This document shows, piece by piece, positions 8,587-18,220 of a stretch of DNA of 64,000 bases; position 1 is the stretch's first letter, and each line of letters begins with the position of its first letter. The DNA comes from Runella sp. (lineage in GTDB: Bacteria; Bacteroidota; Bacteroidia; Cytophagales; Spirosomataceae): NCBI RefSeq assembly GCF_027484545.1, contig NZ_JAIXST010000304.1:1-64000 (forward strand), read 5' to 3'. Made by a program: the position numbers and the translations under genes. The notes below the pieces were generated by a model. It was given only the letters and a program-made list of their open reading frames with translations, did no database searches and was not told the DNA's origin.

Positions 8587-9435
8587 ATGACAGAACAAGA
8601 AATCAAAGCCTTGGTTTCGCTCTTAGACGATGACGACAGAGAGGTGTCTCGTTTGATTGAAAGCGAAATTCGGCAGCAAGGGGGGAAAATCATTCCATTT
8701 TTAGAGAATGAGTGGGAAAGCGCAGGGTTTAACCCGAACGTTCAACGCCGGATTGAGGAGTTGATTCATGAACTTCAGTACGAACTTACCATTGAGCGGT
8801 TGACCAATTGGTACAACGGTGGCGCGATTGATTTGTTGGAAGGACTGTGGGTGGTAGCCACTTATCAGTATCCTGACTTATCATTGGAAAAATTGCGAGG
8901 TGATTTTGAGCAATTTTATTACGAAACCTGGCTTGAATTCAAGTTGGATATGCATCCTATCGACCAGATCAGGGCATTAAATCATGTGTTTTTTTCGAAA
9001 TTAAAGCTTGGTTCAAACACCAAAAATTTTCACTCGGCAAGCAATTCTATGATTAATGTGGTGTTGGAAACCAAAAAAGGAAATCCGATTTCTTTGTGCT
9101 GCATCTATATGATTATTGCGCAACGACTCAATATGCCCGTTTATGGTGTCAATTTACCCAATCTGTTTGTGTTGACCTACAAAAAAGATGCTGTGCAGTT
9201 TTACATCAATGTGTTCAACAAAGGACTCGTATTTATGCGGTCGGACATTGACCACTATATTGCGCAGCTTAATTTGAAATCCAACGAAACATTTTATCAG
9301 CCTTGCAGTAATTTGGATATTCTCAAACGGGTACTTCGTAACTTGACATTGGCTTTTGAAAAAACGGGAGACACCGACAAAGTAAAAGAAGTGGAAAGAA
9401 TGGCAGTTATATTGAGCGAGCCGTTGGAACAGTAA
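8587..9435 (+). CDS. SirB1-like transglutaminase-fold protein
   Basis: 282 residues. The N-terminal third is helical and acidic (LVSLLDDDDREVSRLIESEI, a HEAT-like pattern). The centre matches the SirB1/Transglut_core2 domain: LEKLRGDFEQFYYETW, then KKGNPISLCCIYMIIAQRLNMPVYGVNLP, which contains the conserved Asn-Pro-Ile-Ser-Leu stretch, and then NLFVLTY. The domain is catalytically uncertain in this family. The C-terminus (SNLDILKRVLRNLTLAFEKTGDTDK) fits the TPR-like tail seen in SirB1 proteins. It is convergent with the phosphopantetheinyl transferase, only one base apart. Function unknown. Confidence 0.82.
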   Translation: MTEQEIKALVSLLDDDDREVSRLIESEIRQQGGKIIPFLENEWESAGFNPNVQRRIEELIHELQYELTIERLTNWYNGGAIDLLEGLWVVATYQYPDLSLEKLRGDFEQFYYETWLEFKLDMHPIDQIRALNHVFFSKLKLGSNTKNFHSASNSMINVVLETKKGNPISLCCIYMIIAQRLNMPVYGVNLPNLFVLTYKKDAVQFYINVFNKGLVFMRSDIDHYIAQLNLKSNETFYQPCSNLDILKRVLRNLTLAFEKTGDTDKVKEVERMAVILSEPLEQ

Positions 9436-9436
9436 A

Positions 9437-10075
9437 TCAGACAGCAACAATGCCCAGAAAGTCATCAATTTCAAAACGGTGGAGTTGATGACTTTGCTGT
9501 ATAGGAGTATGTAAGTGATGGATAAAACCCATCAAAAAAATGGCATCGTCCGAAAATGAACTGATAGGGATTTCTTCTTTAAAGCTCAGTTGACGGGTGC
9601 CGTGAAGTTTATAAATGGCTTCTTTCGCGCACCAATACGTACAGAGTCTTTTTAAATTATCGCCCGCATATTGGATTTCTGAATCAGACAAAAATTTAGG
9701 GGCAACACGAGCTAATTTTGGAGCAACTCGCTCTAAATCAACGCCAATTGATGAGTTTGGATGGGTTGCTACTACGATGTAATGTGCCGTATGGGTGAGT
9801 GAAATTTCGGCTATTTTATTTTTTAAATAGGGTTTTCCGTAGTCATCCTTGACCATTCCTTCGTACTTCCAATCTTTGCTTTCAATCAATGTTTGCATGG
9901 CACGCCGTCCGTTGAGCCATTCCAATTGTTTTTGCGGGTGCGAAATGCTTTGATATTCTTCCCATTCTTCGGGGTTTGCCACGAGGCCTTTTTGCAGTTC
10001 TTCTCTTTGGTCGGTTATCTCCCAAATCAAAATGTCGCATTCATCAAAAACACTCCACCGACGAACGATAGGCAT
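9437..10075 (-). CDS. 4'-phosphopantetheinyl transferase superfamily protein
   Basis: 212 residues. Motifs of Sfp-type enzymes that transfer phosphopantetheine from CoA to carrier-protein serines: SLTHTAHYIVVAT, then SSIGVDLERVAP (metal-binding Asp), then LCTYWCAKEAIYKLHGTRQLSFKEEI (the WxxKEAxxK signature). The carrier protein partner is not in the window. Low similarity in the N-terminus is normal for the family. It could serve fatty-acid ACP or a secondary-metabolite carrier; no biosynthetic cluster is adjacent. Confidence 0.9.
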   Translation of the reverse strand: MPIVRRWSVFDECDILIWEITDQREELQKGLVANPEEWEEYQSISHPQKQLEWLNGRRAMQTLIESKDWKYEGMVKDDYGKPYLKNKIAEISLTHTAHYIVVATHPNSSIGVDLERVAPKLARVAPKFLSDSEIQYAGDNLKRLCTYWCAKEAIYKLHGTRQLSFKEEIPISSFSDDAIFLMGFIHHLHTPIQQSHQLHRFEIDDFLGIVAV

Positions 10076-10093
10076 ATAAGCAATGTTATGGTT

Positions 10094-10101
10094 TAACTTT
10101 G
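10094..10101 (+). promoter_or_regulatory. Candidate -7 box for the WD40 gene
   Basis: TAACTTTG matches TAnnTTTG 29 bp before the start at 10130, in the divergent 54-bp gap between the transferase and WD40 genes. Confidence 0.4.
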
Positions 10102-10129
10102 CACAAAAATAAGTCTGTTTCTACGTTTT

Positions 10130-11041
10130 ATGCTTCAAGTTCAGAAAATAGATACGTTCTCCGGTCATCGCGACTGTGTGTATGCGATACAGCCTTCTGA
10201 AGTGTCGAATCGTTTTTTTTCAGCGGGAGGCGATGGTTTGATTGTGCAGTGGGATTTAACGCGCCCTGATTGGGGAGAAGTAATTGCCCAAGTTCCTGCC
10301 TCCGTTTATGCTTTGGCGTACGACCCGGAGCAGAATCATTTGTGGTTAGGCCAGAATTACGAGGGAATTCAGGTGATTGACCCACAAAACAAACAAATCA
10401 TTTCTTCTGTCCAATTGACTTCCGCTGCTTTGTTTGACATCCTGTTTTTTGAAAATCAGGCATTTGTGGCCCTTTCAGATGGGGTGGTTTTGGTGATGAA
10501 TAAGGAAGAGTTTGCCGTTCGCAAATATTTGAAAGCTTCTACCCAAAGTGCTCGCTGTATTGCTGTCAATCCACAAACGAGAGAAGTTGCGGTGGGATAC
10601 AGCGACAATCTCATTCGAGTATTTGGAGTGGATGACTTGGAACTTCGGCAAACGCTTGTATCCCATACCAATTCGGTTTTTTCACTACAATATTCGCCAG
10701 ATGGCAAGTATTTGCTTTCGGGAAGTAGAGATGCGCACTTAAAAATCTGGAATGTTTCTGAAGAATACAGTTTGTATAAAGACGTCGTGGCTCATTTATT
10801 TGCCATTAATCATGTAGTATACAGCCCTGATTCACACTTGTTTGCTTCGTGCAGTATGGACAAATCCATTAAAATTTGGGATGCTACTACCTTTCGACTT
10901 CTTAAAGTAATTGACCGCGCACGCCACGCCGGGCACGGTACTTCAATCAATAAACTGTTATGGACAAATTTTAATAATCAGCTGGTTTCGGCCAGTGATG
11001 ACAAGCGAATCTCTGTTTGGGACATAAAAACTCTAACCTAA
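10130..11041 (+). CDS. WD40 repeat protein
   Basis: 303 residues without a signal peptide, so cytoplasmic. About seven beta-propeller blades can be read, with typical ends such as GLIVQWDLT, AHLKIWNVSE, SIKIWDATTF and RISVWDIKTL and beginnings such as SHTNSVFSLQYSPDGKYLLSGSRD. One blade ring would make a complete propeller, a protein-interaction platform. The partner is unknown. It lies five bases upstream of the MATE exporter in the same direction, so the two are likely co-transcribed. No enzyme domain is attached. Confidence 0.9.
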   Translation: MLQVQKIDTFSGHRDCVYAIQPSEVSNRFFSAGGDGLIVQWDLTRPDWGEVIAQVPASVYALAYDPEQNHLWLGQNYEGIQVIDPQNKQIISSVQLTSAALFDILFFENQAFVALSDGVVLVMNKEEFAVRKYLKASTQSARCIAVNPQTREVAVGYSDNLIRVFGVDDLELRQTLVSHTNSVFSLQYSPDGKYLLSGSRDAHLKIWNVSEEYSLYKDVVAHLFAINHVVYSPDSHLFASCSMDKSIKIWDATTFRLLKVIDRARHAGHGTSINKLLWTNFNNQLVSASDDKRISVWDIKTLT

Positions 11042-11046
11042 TAGCC

Positions 11047-12432
11047 ATGCGAAAATTCTTCGATTTATTACTCCAAGCCATCAAAGGCGAAGAACAGGAA
11101 TATACCTCCGGAAGTATCAACCGCGCCATTTTTTTGTTGTCAGTACCCATGATTTTAGAGATGGTCATGGAGTCGTTGTTTGCGGTAGTGGATATATTTT
11201 TTGTATCAAAAGTAAGTACCGACGCAGTAGCCACCGTTGGGCTGACTGAATCGGTTTTAACTTTGGTATATTCAGTTGCCATCGGTCTCAGCACGGCAGC
11301 TACCGCCATTGTAGCACGACGGGTAGGAGAAAAGCAATTGGCAGAAGCGGGTCATGCGGCGGCTCAGGTGATTTTAGTGTCTTTAGTTTTAGGAATAACC
11401 GTGGGGACGGCAGGTTTCTTTGGAGCCGAAACGATTTTGCGGGCAATGGGGGGCAGTGAGACACTCATCCAATCGGGCGCCGGTTTTACGCGGATTATTT
11501 TCGCCAGCAGTCCCGCTATTATTTTGCTGTACACTCTGAGCGGTGTTTTACGGGGTGGAGGAGACGCTGCCGTGGCGATGCGCTCGCTTTGGATTGCCAA
11601 CGGATTCAATATCGTGCTTTGTCCGGTCTTTATTTTTGGTTTGGGGCCTTTTCCCGAATTGGGAGTAGCAGGTTCTGCGGTTGCTACATCGATTGGGCGC
11701 ACGGCAGGGGTGTGTTATCAGCTGTATGCACTTGCGAAAGGCAAAGGCGCTGTACGGGTATTGGCTACTCAAATGCGGGCCGATTTTGACATTATTCGCA
11801 ATCTTCTGAGTGTAGCAGCGGGTGGAACGGGGCAGTTTTTGATAGGATCAGCCAGTTGGGTATTTCTTACTCGGATTTTATCAGATTTTGGACCTCAGAC
11901 TGTGGCAGGCTACACCATTGCGATTCGAGTGATTATTTTCACTATTCTCCCTTCCTGGGGAATGGCTAACGCTGCCGCAACGCTGGTAGGGCAAAACTTA
12001 GGTGCTGACCAGCCTGAACGTGCCGAGACTTCGGTTTGGCGGGCAGCTTTTTTTAATTTTCTGTTTTTGGCCATCGTAGCCATCGTATTTTTTGTCTTTG
12101 CAGGTTCGATTATTGCATGGTTCAATACCGACCCTGTTACCATTGCTACAGGAGTCAGTTGTTTGCGCATTGTTTGTTTGGGTTATTTATTTTTTGCTTA
12201 TGGCATGGTCATCAGCCAATCTTTCAATGGAGCAGGAGATACCTTAACCCCCACGTTGATGAATTTAGTTTGTTTTTGGGCAATCGAAATTCCTTTGGCG
12301 TATTTATTGGCAAAACAATTGAATTTTGGCCCTGACGGGGTCTATATTTCCATTGCTATCAGCGAATCGTTGTTAGCCGTAGTCGGAATAGTGCTTTTTA
12401 GACGCGGAAAGTGGAAGATGAAGAAGGTTTAG
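11047..12432 (+). CDS. MATE family efflux transporter
   Basis: About 461 residues with twelve hydrophobic helices in two similar halves. The N-terminal half has SVPMILEMVMESLFAVVDIFFVSKV, the second half SWGMANAAATLVGQNLGA, which is the family's hallmark segment. MATE proteins export cationic compounds in exchange for Na+ or H+. I choose the ATG at 11047 (MRKFFDLLL) over one at 11017, because 11047 lies just after the WD40 stop and the upstream residues would overlap it. Substrate unknown. Confidence 0.93.
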   Translation: MRKFFDLLLQAIKGEEQEYTSGSINRAIFLLSVPMILEMVMESLFAVVDIFFVSKVSTDAVATVGLTESVLTLVYSVAIGLSTAATAIVARRVGEKQLAEAGHAAAQVILVSLVLGITVGTAGFFGAETILRAMGGSETLIQSGAGFTRIIFASSPAIILLYTLSGVLRGGGDAAVAMRSLWIANGFNIVLCPVFIFGLGPFPELGVAGSAVATSIGRTAGVCYQLYALAKGKGAVRVLATQMRADFDIIRNLLSVAAGGTGQFLIGSASWVFLTRILSDFGPQTVAGYTIAIRVIIFTILPSWGMANAAATLVGQNLGADQPERAETSVWRAAFFNFLFLAIVAIVFFVFAGSIIAWFNTDPVTIATGVSCLRIVCLGYLFFAYGMVISQSFNGAGDTLTPTLMNLVCFWAIEIPLAYLLAKQLNFGPDGVYISIAISESLLAVVGIVLFRRGKWKMKKV

Positions 12433-12456
12433 TGGGGTGTGCCTCTACTTTATCTT

Positions 12457-12486
12457 TTTGATTCCCTGATAATTTCCCTAAATTTG
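12457..12486 (+). promoter_or_regulatory. Candidate promoter of the uppS-bamA-ompH operon
   Basis: TTTG at 12457-12460 and TAAATTTG at 12479-12486 with 18 bp between, close to the Bacteroidota consensus spacing. The uppS ATG follows at 12507. Confidence 0.6.
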
Positions 12487-12506
12487 CAACCCATTTTTAC
12501 GTGCGA

Positions 12507-13256
12507 ATGAAAGAACAAATAGACCGTAATAAACTACCCCAACACATCGCCATTATTATGGATGGAAATGGTCGTTGGGCCAAGCAGCGGGGTGCGATGC
12601 GGGTTTTCGGACATCGAAATGCCATTAAAGCTGTCCGTGAAGCCACTGAGGGCTGTGCGGAATTAGGAGTCAAATATCTGACATTATACGCCTTTTCGAC
12701 TGAAAACTGGGGCCGTCCGGAAGCAGAAGTGAGAGCTTTGATGGAACTGTTGGTGCATACCATTGCAGATGAACTTCCTACTTTGCAAAAGAACAACGTC
12801 AAATTGGATACCATCGGTGATACGGACAGTCTGCCTAAATCGTGTCAAAAAGAGTTGCATGAAGCCATGGAAAAGACCAAACACAATACGGGTCTTAACT
12901 TGATTTTAGCACTTGGTTATAGTGGAAAATGGGATATTTTGCAGGCTACTCAGGCATTAGCTCGTGAAGTACAGGCAGGACGCCTCCGTCCCGAAGATAT
13001 TAATGAAAACTTACTGAATGCTAAACTTTCAACGAAAGACCGCCCCGAAGTGGATTTGATGCTGCGTACGGGAGGGGATCATCGAATCAGTAATTTTCTA
13101 TTATGGCAATTGGCTTACGCCGAACTCTATTTTTATGATGAGGTATTTTGGCCCGACTTTCGTCGTAATCACCTCGAACAAGCTATTTTAGCGTTCCAAC
13201 AACGCGAAAGACGTTTTGGTAAAACCAGCGAACAGATTCTGACCGAAGCGAAATAA
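12507..13256 (+). CDS. uppS: Isoprenyl transferase (undecaprenyl diphosphate synthase)
   Basis: Makes the C55 lipid carrier diphosphate from farnesyl diphosphate and isopentenyl diphosphates for peptidoglycan and surface polysaccharides. IIMDGNGRWAKQRG carries the catalytic Asp. FSTENWGRP and the C-terminal LMLRTGGDHRISNFLLWQLAYAELYF are the other conserved blocks. An ATG at 12507 (MKEQIDRNKLPQHIA) fits better than the GTG six bases upstream. About 249 residues. It is the first gene of a unit leading into bamA, an arrangement common in Bacteroidota. Confidence 0.96.
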   Translation: MKEQIDRNKLPQHIAIIMDGNGRWAKQRGAMRVFGHRNAIKAVREATEGCAELGVKYLTLYAFSTENWGRPEAEVRALMELLVHTIADELPTLQKNNVKLDTIGDTDSLPKSCQKELHEAMEKTKHNTGLNLILALGYSGKWDILQATQALAREVQAGRLRPEDINENLLNAKLSTKDRPEVDLMLRTGGDHRISNFLLWQLAYAELYFYDEVFWPDFRRNHLEQAILAFQQRERRFGKTSEQILTEAK

Positions 13257-13301
13257 ACCCCTTCTTTTACCGTTATACCTGTGGGAAAGAACCGTGTACC
13301 T

Positions 13302-15944
13302 ATGAAAAAATTCAACCATCTCATCCGCGTAGTAAATTTTTCGGCGTTTTTAGTAGCAATCGGAGTGTCTGCTGCGGCACAGCAACTGGGCTTAGGTCAG
13401 CGCAATGGTGCGTCTGCAACTGCTCCTGCTGAAAACCCAATTAGCTATGCTACTCCCAAAGAGTATGTATTAGCCGATATTGTCGTGACCGGAAATCACT
13501 TTTTGGATCCCAACTCTATGATATCAATGTCGGGGTTGAAAGTAGGAGATAAAATCAAAGTTCCTGGCGATGCGGTCAACGGAGCTATCAAGAAATTGAT
13601 GGATCAAAAAATTCTGGAAGATGTCGAAATCCTGTATCGTAAAATCGAAGGCGAACAAATTTGGTTAGAATTACGCATCAGAGAGCAATCGCGACTTTTT
13701 AAAGTGGTGTTTGATGGAATAAGAAAGGGAGAGAAAGAGTCACTCAACGACAAAATCAAATTGCCCAAAGGCCGTATCATTTCAAATACAATGATTAAAA
13801 ACACCCAATTGGCGGTGAAACGGTACTTTGTTGACAAAGGCTTCCTGAATACAAAAGTACAAATCACCCAAATTTCGGATACTGTACGAGGAAATGCGAC
13901 CCTAAAGGTGGCGGTTACCAAGGGCGCTAAAGTGAAAATTCGTCAGATTGTTTTCAATGGCAGAAATGAATTATTGGAAGGAAAAGTTCGGAATAAACTT
14001 AAAAATACAAAGCAAATGCGCTTTGGACGTTTGTTTACTCCGTCTAAGTTTATCCCTAAGAAATACGAGGAAGACAAAGGAAAGCTGATTGAGCTTTATA
14101 ATAAAAATGGTTTCCGGGATGCTGTCATCGCTTCCGATTCGATTATTCATAACAGTGATGAGAAAACCATTGATCTTGTCATGAATATTGATGAGGGTCT
14201 TCGTTACTACATTCGTAATGTAACTTGGGATGGTAATTATCTGTATACCAAAGAGCAATTAGATAAAGTTTTCGGCCTTAAAAAAGGAGATATATACAAT
14301 CCGGAAGAAATCCAAAAGCGTCTTGAAGCTAACCCAGGACAGGATGTAAGTTCGTTGTATATGGACGACGGCTATTTGTATTACAACTGCCGCCCCATCG
14401 AAAAATCAATTGAAGGAGATTCCATTGATATTGAGATGCGAATTTTTGAAGGAAAGCAGGCGACTATCAACAAAATCATTCTGAACGGGAACACCAAAAC
14501 CAGTGATCACGTGGTGTTGCGCGAGTTGTTTACCTTGCCTGGCCAAAAATTCAGTAAAACAGAGATTATCAATACGCAACGTCAGTTGTCGCAGTTAGGC
14601 TATTTTGATGCTGAAAAAATTGGAATTAACCCTATTCCACATCCTGAGGACGGAACGGTTGATATAGAATACACGGTTGAAGAGAAGCCCAGCGACCAGA
14701 TTGAGCTTTCCGGTGGCTGGGGAGGATATATCGGTTTTGTAGGTACCTTAGGGTTGGTGTTCAATAACTTTTCTACCAAAAATATTACGAACCTAAAAGC
14801 ATGGAAACCGCTTCCTTCAGGGGACGGACAGAAAATGGCGATTCGTTTCCAAGCCAGTGGTCGTCAGTACCAGACCTATACAATTAGTTTTACTGAGCCT
14901 TGGCTCGGGGGCAAGAAGCCTGTCACGTTTGGTGTGAATTTGAGCCATACAGTATACCGTACAGTGGATTATTCCAATTATTATACGCAGTCAAGCAGTG
15001 GGATGAAATTCTTAGGTTCTTACCAAAACTCAGGAGCAACTATTTCACTTGGAAAACGTCTTAAAATACCGGATCGCTATTTTGTATTGAGCAGCGCTTT
15101 GTCATATCAACGCTACAAAATGGATAGCCTTGACTTATTCGGAATTGGGTATCCGAATGGGGTTTCCAACAACTTAACATTCAATTTAACCTTATCACGT
15201 AATACAATTGATAACCCTCAGTTCCCGCGTGGTGGTTCTTCGTTTACCTTGAGCGGTACATTTACTCCGCCTTATTCGGCCCTTACGGGAAAAACCAGCT
15301 TCGCTACTAAGGAAGCACAATACAAATGGGTTGAATACCACAAATGGATGTTCGATGCCAGTTGGTTCCAAACTGTAGCGGGGAAATTGGTGCTAAGTAC
15401 CCGAGCTCACTTAGGTTTCTTAGGACGATACAATCAGAATTTGTCAATCAGTCCTTTTGAGCGTTTTGTATTGGGTGGTTCTGGTTTGGCAGGTTATGGT
15501 ATGTTTGCTTTGGCTCAGGATATCATCGGTTTACGTGGTTATGCTGACCGTTCACTCGTACCTATCTATAACCGACTGAGCAGTACAGATGCTTCTCAAA
15601 GTACTACTACTGCTACTGGTGTTGCTTCTAGTTTAGGTGGAGTAGCTTACAGTAAATATGTAATGGAACTTCGTTATCCTCTTTCACTTAATCCATCCGC
15701 TACTATCTTTGGGTTGGTTTTTGCCGAAGCAGGAAACAACTGGGGAACGGATAAACCGCAAAAGAAATACAAAGATTATAATCCTTTTGAGTTAAAACGT
15801 TCCGCTGGAGTTGGAGCACGGATATTTATGCCTGCTTTCGGTTTGATTGGTATTGACTGGGCGTATGGTTTTGACGCGCTACCGGGTCAAACGAAACGCA
15901 GCGGGCCTCAATTCCACTTTACGATTGGACAACAGATTCGTTAA
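13302..15944 (+). CDS. bamA: Outer-membrane protein assembly factor BamA
   Basis: About 880 residues: a signal peptide (NFSAFLVAIGVSAAAQQ), a row of POTRA domains from about 55 to 460 (blocks such as VLADIVVTGNHFLDPNSM and TINKIILNGNTKTSDHVVLRE), then a C-terminal barrel. The lid-loop motif appears as GLRGY near residue 743. It folds and inserts outer-membrane barrels. The ATG at 13302 is preferred to a GTG at 13281 because it puts the positively charged n-region directly before the hydrophobic stretch. The two downstream Skp-like genes fit its role. Confidence 0.96.
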   Translation: MKKFNHLIRVVNFSAFLVAIGVSAAAQQLGLGQRNGASATAPAENPISYATPKEYVLADIVVTGNHFLDPNSMISMSGLKVGDKIKVPGDAVNGAIKKLMDQKILEDVEILYRKIEGEQIWLELRIREQSRLFKVVFDGIRKGEKESLNDKIKLPKGRIISNTMIKNTQLAVKRYFVDKGFLNTKVQITQISDTVRGNATLKVAVTKGAKVKIRQIVFNGRNELLEGKVRNKLKNTKQMRFGRLFTPSKFIPKKYEEDKGKLIELYNKNGFRDAVIASDSIIHNSDEKTIDLVMNIDEGLRYYIRNVTWDGNYLYTKEQLDKVFGLKKGDIYNPEEIQKRLEANPGQDVSSLYMDDGYLYYNCRPIEKSIEGDSIDIEMRIFEGKQATINKIILNGNTKTSDHVVLRELFTLPGQKFSKTEIINTQRQLSQLGYFDAEKIGINPIPHPEDGTVDIEYTVEEKPSDQIELSGGWGGYIGFVGTLGLVFNNFSTKNITNLKAWKPLPSGDGQKMAIRFQASGRQYQTYTISFTEPWLGGKKPVTFGVNLSHTVYRTVDYSNYYTQSSSGMKFLGSYQNSGATISLGKRLKIPDRYFVLSSALSYQRYKMDSLDLFGIGYPNGVSNNLTFNLTLSRNTIDNPQFPRGGSSFTLSGTFTPPYSALTGKTSFATKEAQYKWVEYHKWMFDASWFQTVAGKLVLSTRAHLGFLGRYNQNLSISPFERFVLGGSGLAGYGMFALAQDIIGLRGYADRSLVPIYNRLSSTDASQSTTTATGVASSLGGVAYSKYVMELRYPLSLNPSATIFGLVFAEAGNNWGTDKPQKKYKDYNPFELKRSAGVGARIFMPAFGLIGIDWAYGFDALPGQTKRSGPQFHFTIGQQIR

Positions 15945-16012
15945 TGGTCTACGGTCGTTCTATTTAACAGCCATACCGGCGACCGATGACTAACTACTAA
16001 TGATTAAAAAAT

Positions 16013-16648
16013 ATGAAAACCCGTTGGCTTTTACTACTTTTGCAACTTGTTTTGATAACACACTCATTATCAGCCCAAAAATGGGGCTATATGGATATGG
16101 AGTACGTAACGGGAAAAATGCCTGATTACCAAAAAGCGCAATCCGAATTAGACAAATTTTCTGAACGCTGGGCGAAAGAAATTCAAGACAAATACGCTGA
16201 AATAGACCGACTTCAACGCCTGTATCAAGCCGAAGAAGTTTTGTTGACCGATGAGATGAAACGCAAACGTCAACAGGAAATCAATGATAAAGAGCGCGAA
16301 GCAAGGGAGTATAACAATAAGATTTTTGGTTTTGAAGGTTTACTGTTTCAAAAGAAAAAAGAAATTGTTAAGCCTATTACCGATCAAGTCTACAAAGCCG
16401 TAGAACGAGTGTGTCGGCAAAGGAGATTGGATATGTTGATTGACAAATCAAGTGATTTTGTCGTTATTTACTCCAATCCCGTGCATGATTATACAGACTA
16501 TGTAATGGATGAGTTAGGCTTAGGAGGAAATGAAGACAAAGAAAAAAGCAATAAAACGAATGCAGGGGGCGTTAATACGCCTGCGCCTGCAACTAAACCA
16601 TCCGTAACTAATACCCCCAACAATAAAACAACCAAACCAAAACAGTAG
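16013..16648 (+). CDS. OmpH/Skp family periplasmic chaperone, first copy
   Basis: 211 residues with a signal peptide (MKTRWLLLLLQLVLITHSLSAQ). The Skp-like core starts WGYMDMEYVTGKMPDYQKAQSEL, then a long charged coiled coil, then the IVKPITDQVYKAVERVCRQ return helix. The tail from about residue 180 is low complexity (Asn, Thr, Pro, Lys). Skp-like proteins hold unfolded outer-membrane proteins on their way to BamA. It is the second-last gene of the bamA operon, with a diverged tandem copy 6 bp downstream. Confidence 0.9.
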   Translation: MKTRWLLLLLQLVLITHSLSAQKWGYMDMEYVTGKMPDYQKAQSELDKFSERWAKEIQDKYAEIDRLQRLYQAEEVLLTDEMKRKRQQEINDKEREAREYNNKIFGFEGLLFQKKKEIVKPITDQVYKAVERVCRQRRLDMLIDKSSDFVVIYSNPVHDYTDYVMDELGLGGNEDKEKSNKTNAGGVNTPAPATKPSVTNTPNNKTTKPKQ

Positions 16649-16654
16649 ATAAAA

Positions 16655-17341
16655 ATGAAAAGCAAATTGATTGTAGCCTTACTTGCCATTGGAACTTTGA
16701 TTGGAATAGAAAGCCAAGCACAGCAGGCTGCGGCTACGCCTAAAATCGGCTGGACGAATGTGGATTATGTAATGACTTTGTTACCTGATTACAAGAAAAT
16801 CGAGAACGAACTCCAGATTCAACAGCAGCAGATTGAGAAAGCTATGCAGGAAAAATCGAAAGAATTTGAAGACAAATACAAAGCTTATCAGGCAAATTTA
16901 AGCAAATGGTCTGAAATTATTCGTGCTGATAAAGAAAAAGAATTAACACGTCTTCAAACAGATTTCCAGGATTTCCAACGTACTTCTCAAGAATCTTTAC
17001 AAAAGAAACAACAACAATTATTGCAACCTGTCATGGTTAAAATTCAGGGCGCAATTGATGCAGTAGGTAAAGAAAGCGGTTATACTTACATCTTCAATAT
17101 GGATGCAGGTGCCAACACAACGCCTATCATTTTGTTTGCAGGTTCAGAAGATTTGAACGTAAGCAACTTGATTTTGAAGAAATTGGGTGTTGATCCTGTT
17201 GAAATTGAAAAACAACAAAAAGCTGCTGCCGATGCCGCAGTTCAACAATTACAACAAGGACAAAAAGCAGCTACAACACCTGCAACGCAACCAGCTACTA
17301 AACCGGCTGCTACAACGCCTGCTCCTGTGAAGAAAAACTAA
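16655..17341 (+). CDS. OmpH/Skp family periplasmic chaperone, second copy
   Basis: 228 residues with a signal peptide ending SQAQQ. The same order is seen as in the copy before it: IGWTNVDYVMTLLPDYKKIE, long coiled coil, LQPVMVKIQGAIDAVGKESGYTYIFNMD. The C-terminal 45 residues are a Gln/Ala/Thr/Pro-rich tail. The two copies differ widely in sequence, suggesting an old duplication with division of labour. Ends 26 bp before a strong terminator. Confidence 0.9.
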   Translation: MKSKLIVALLAIGTLIGIESQAQQAAATPKIGWTNVDYVMTLLPDYKKIENELQIQQQQIEKAMQEKSKEFEDKYKAYQANLSKWSEIIRADKEKELTRLQTDFQDFQRTSQESLQKKQQQLLQPVMVKIQGAIDAVGKESGYTYIFNMDAGANTTPIILFAGSEDLNVSNLILKKLGVDPVEIEKQQKAAADAAVQQLQQGQKAATTPATQPATKPAATTPAPVKKN

Positions 17342-17365
17342 TCAGGAACGGATTTCTTAGCATAT

Positions 17366-17400
17366 AAAAAAAGTCAGCAGGTTGCCTGCTGACTTTTTTT
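17366..17400. terminator. Strong bidirectional terminator after the bamA-ompH operon
   Basis: An A-run, then stem AGTCAGCAGG and its exact complement CCTGCTGACT around a TTG loop, then a T-run of seven. Works for the operon on the plus strand and for the convergent GLPGLI gene. Confidence 0.9.
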
Positions 17401-17417
17401 ATATAGGTTCTTTTCTG

Positions 17418-18164
17418 CTAATAACGCAGTGACCAATAGGGATTTCGCTGGGCTTTAATACTTTCGGCGATATGTTTTTGAAGGAGTTGGTCGTAATCTG
17501 TGTTCTTAATTTTCTTGCCTTTCATCTTTGGCAAAACCAATTCTTTATCTACGTTTTTAAGTTCTACTTTCTGGGCAGTTACGACTACATCACCGTCGTT
17601 GACGTCCAGTTCCAGAATCAGTCCCGGTAACCCAAAATAACGCTCCGGACCTGCCGATACAGGAATGTCCTGAGCAAACCAAGCCGTAATTTTTTGGTTT
17701 TTGATGGGGTCAAATGTTTCGGCCTTCATACACACGTAGCCTGCTACATCTTTAATTTGGTTTTGTATGCGCCAATTATAGGTCATAAGCGAGTCTTCGA
17801 CAAGATATGTCTTACCGAGCATTTCGTGGTTTTCAACCAGTTTCTGTTGGTCAAAGTTGCGATAAATTACATAATCGCTTTGTCGCCATGAATAGCGTCC
17901 GTCTTCTGATTGACCTTGGTCACTGAAGTAAGTATAAATGCTCTGCTTGTCGTTAAAAATTAGCTTCATCTTTGTTCCCGGACCGTCTTCATAATTTCCC
18001 CAAGTGAGTTTCATACGATCCTTCTCTTCTTTGCTTAGAAAGGTCAGACGAGAGTTTACTTTAGTCCAATAGTATTTGTACTCAAAGGTGACAAATCCTT
18101 CAGTCTGTTGAGCAAAAGAGCAGTAGGATGCAAGCAATAAGCAGTAAGTGATTATTTTTTTCAT
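17418..18164 (-). CDS. GLPGLI family protein
   Basis: 248 residues with a signal peptide (MKKIITYCLLLASYCSFAQQ). The family's name motif is visible as FGLPGLILELDVNDG at about 173-187. The pieces WRIQNQIKDVAGYVCMKAE and ITAWFAQDIPVSAGP are the other conserved blocks. It is a Bacteroidota-specific exported family with no established activity. It lies downstream of the large outer-membrane TonB-type protein in the same direction, the association usually seen for the family, so the two may handle one ligand. Confidence 0.93.
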   Translation of the reverse strand: MKKIITYCLLLASYCSFAQQTEGFVTFEYKYYWTKVNSRLTFLSKEEKDRMKLTWGNYEDGPGTKMKLIFNDKQSIYTYFSDQGQSEDGRYSWRQSDYVIYRNFDQQKLVENHEMLGKTYLVEDSLMTYNWRIQNQIKDVAGYVCMKAETFDPIKNQKITAWFAQDIPVSAGPERYFGLPGLILELDVNDGDVVVTAQKVELKNVDKELVLPKMKGKKIKNTDYDQLLQKHIAESIKAQRNPYWSLRY

Positions 18165-18187
18165 GATTGTAAATATGAGTTTAATTA

Positions 18188-18217
18188 TAACCCTCCCCGT
18201 TTAGGGAGGGTTAAGTG
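18188..18217. repeat. Small GC-rich palindrome between the GLPGLI gene and the TonB-type gene
   Basis: CCCTCCC (18191-18197) and GGGAGGG (18204-18210) around six bases, followed by a run GTTAAGTGGGGTTAA. It looks like one of the dispersed CCC/GGG palindromes seen again at 33.8, 40-41.4 and 51.8 kb. It may also weaken read-through between the two genes. Confidence 0.55.
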
Positions 18218-18220
18218 GGG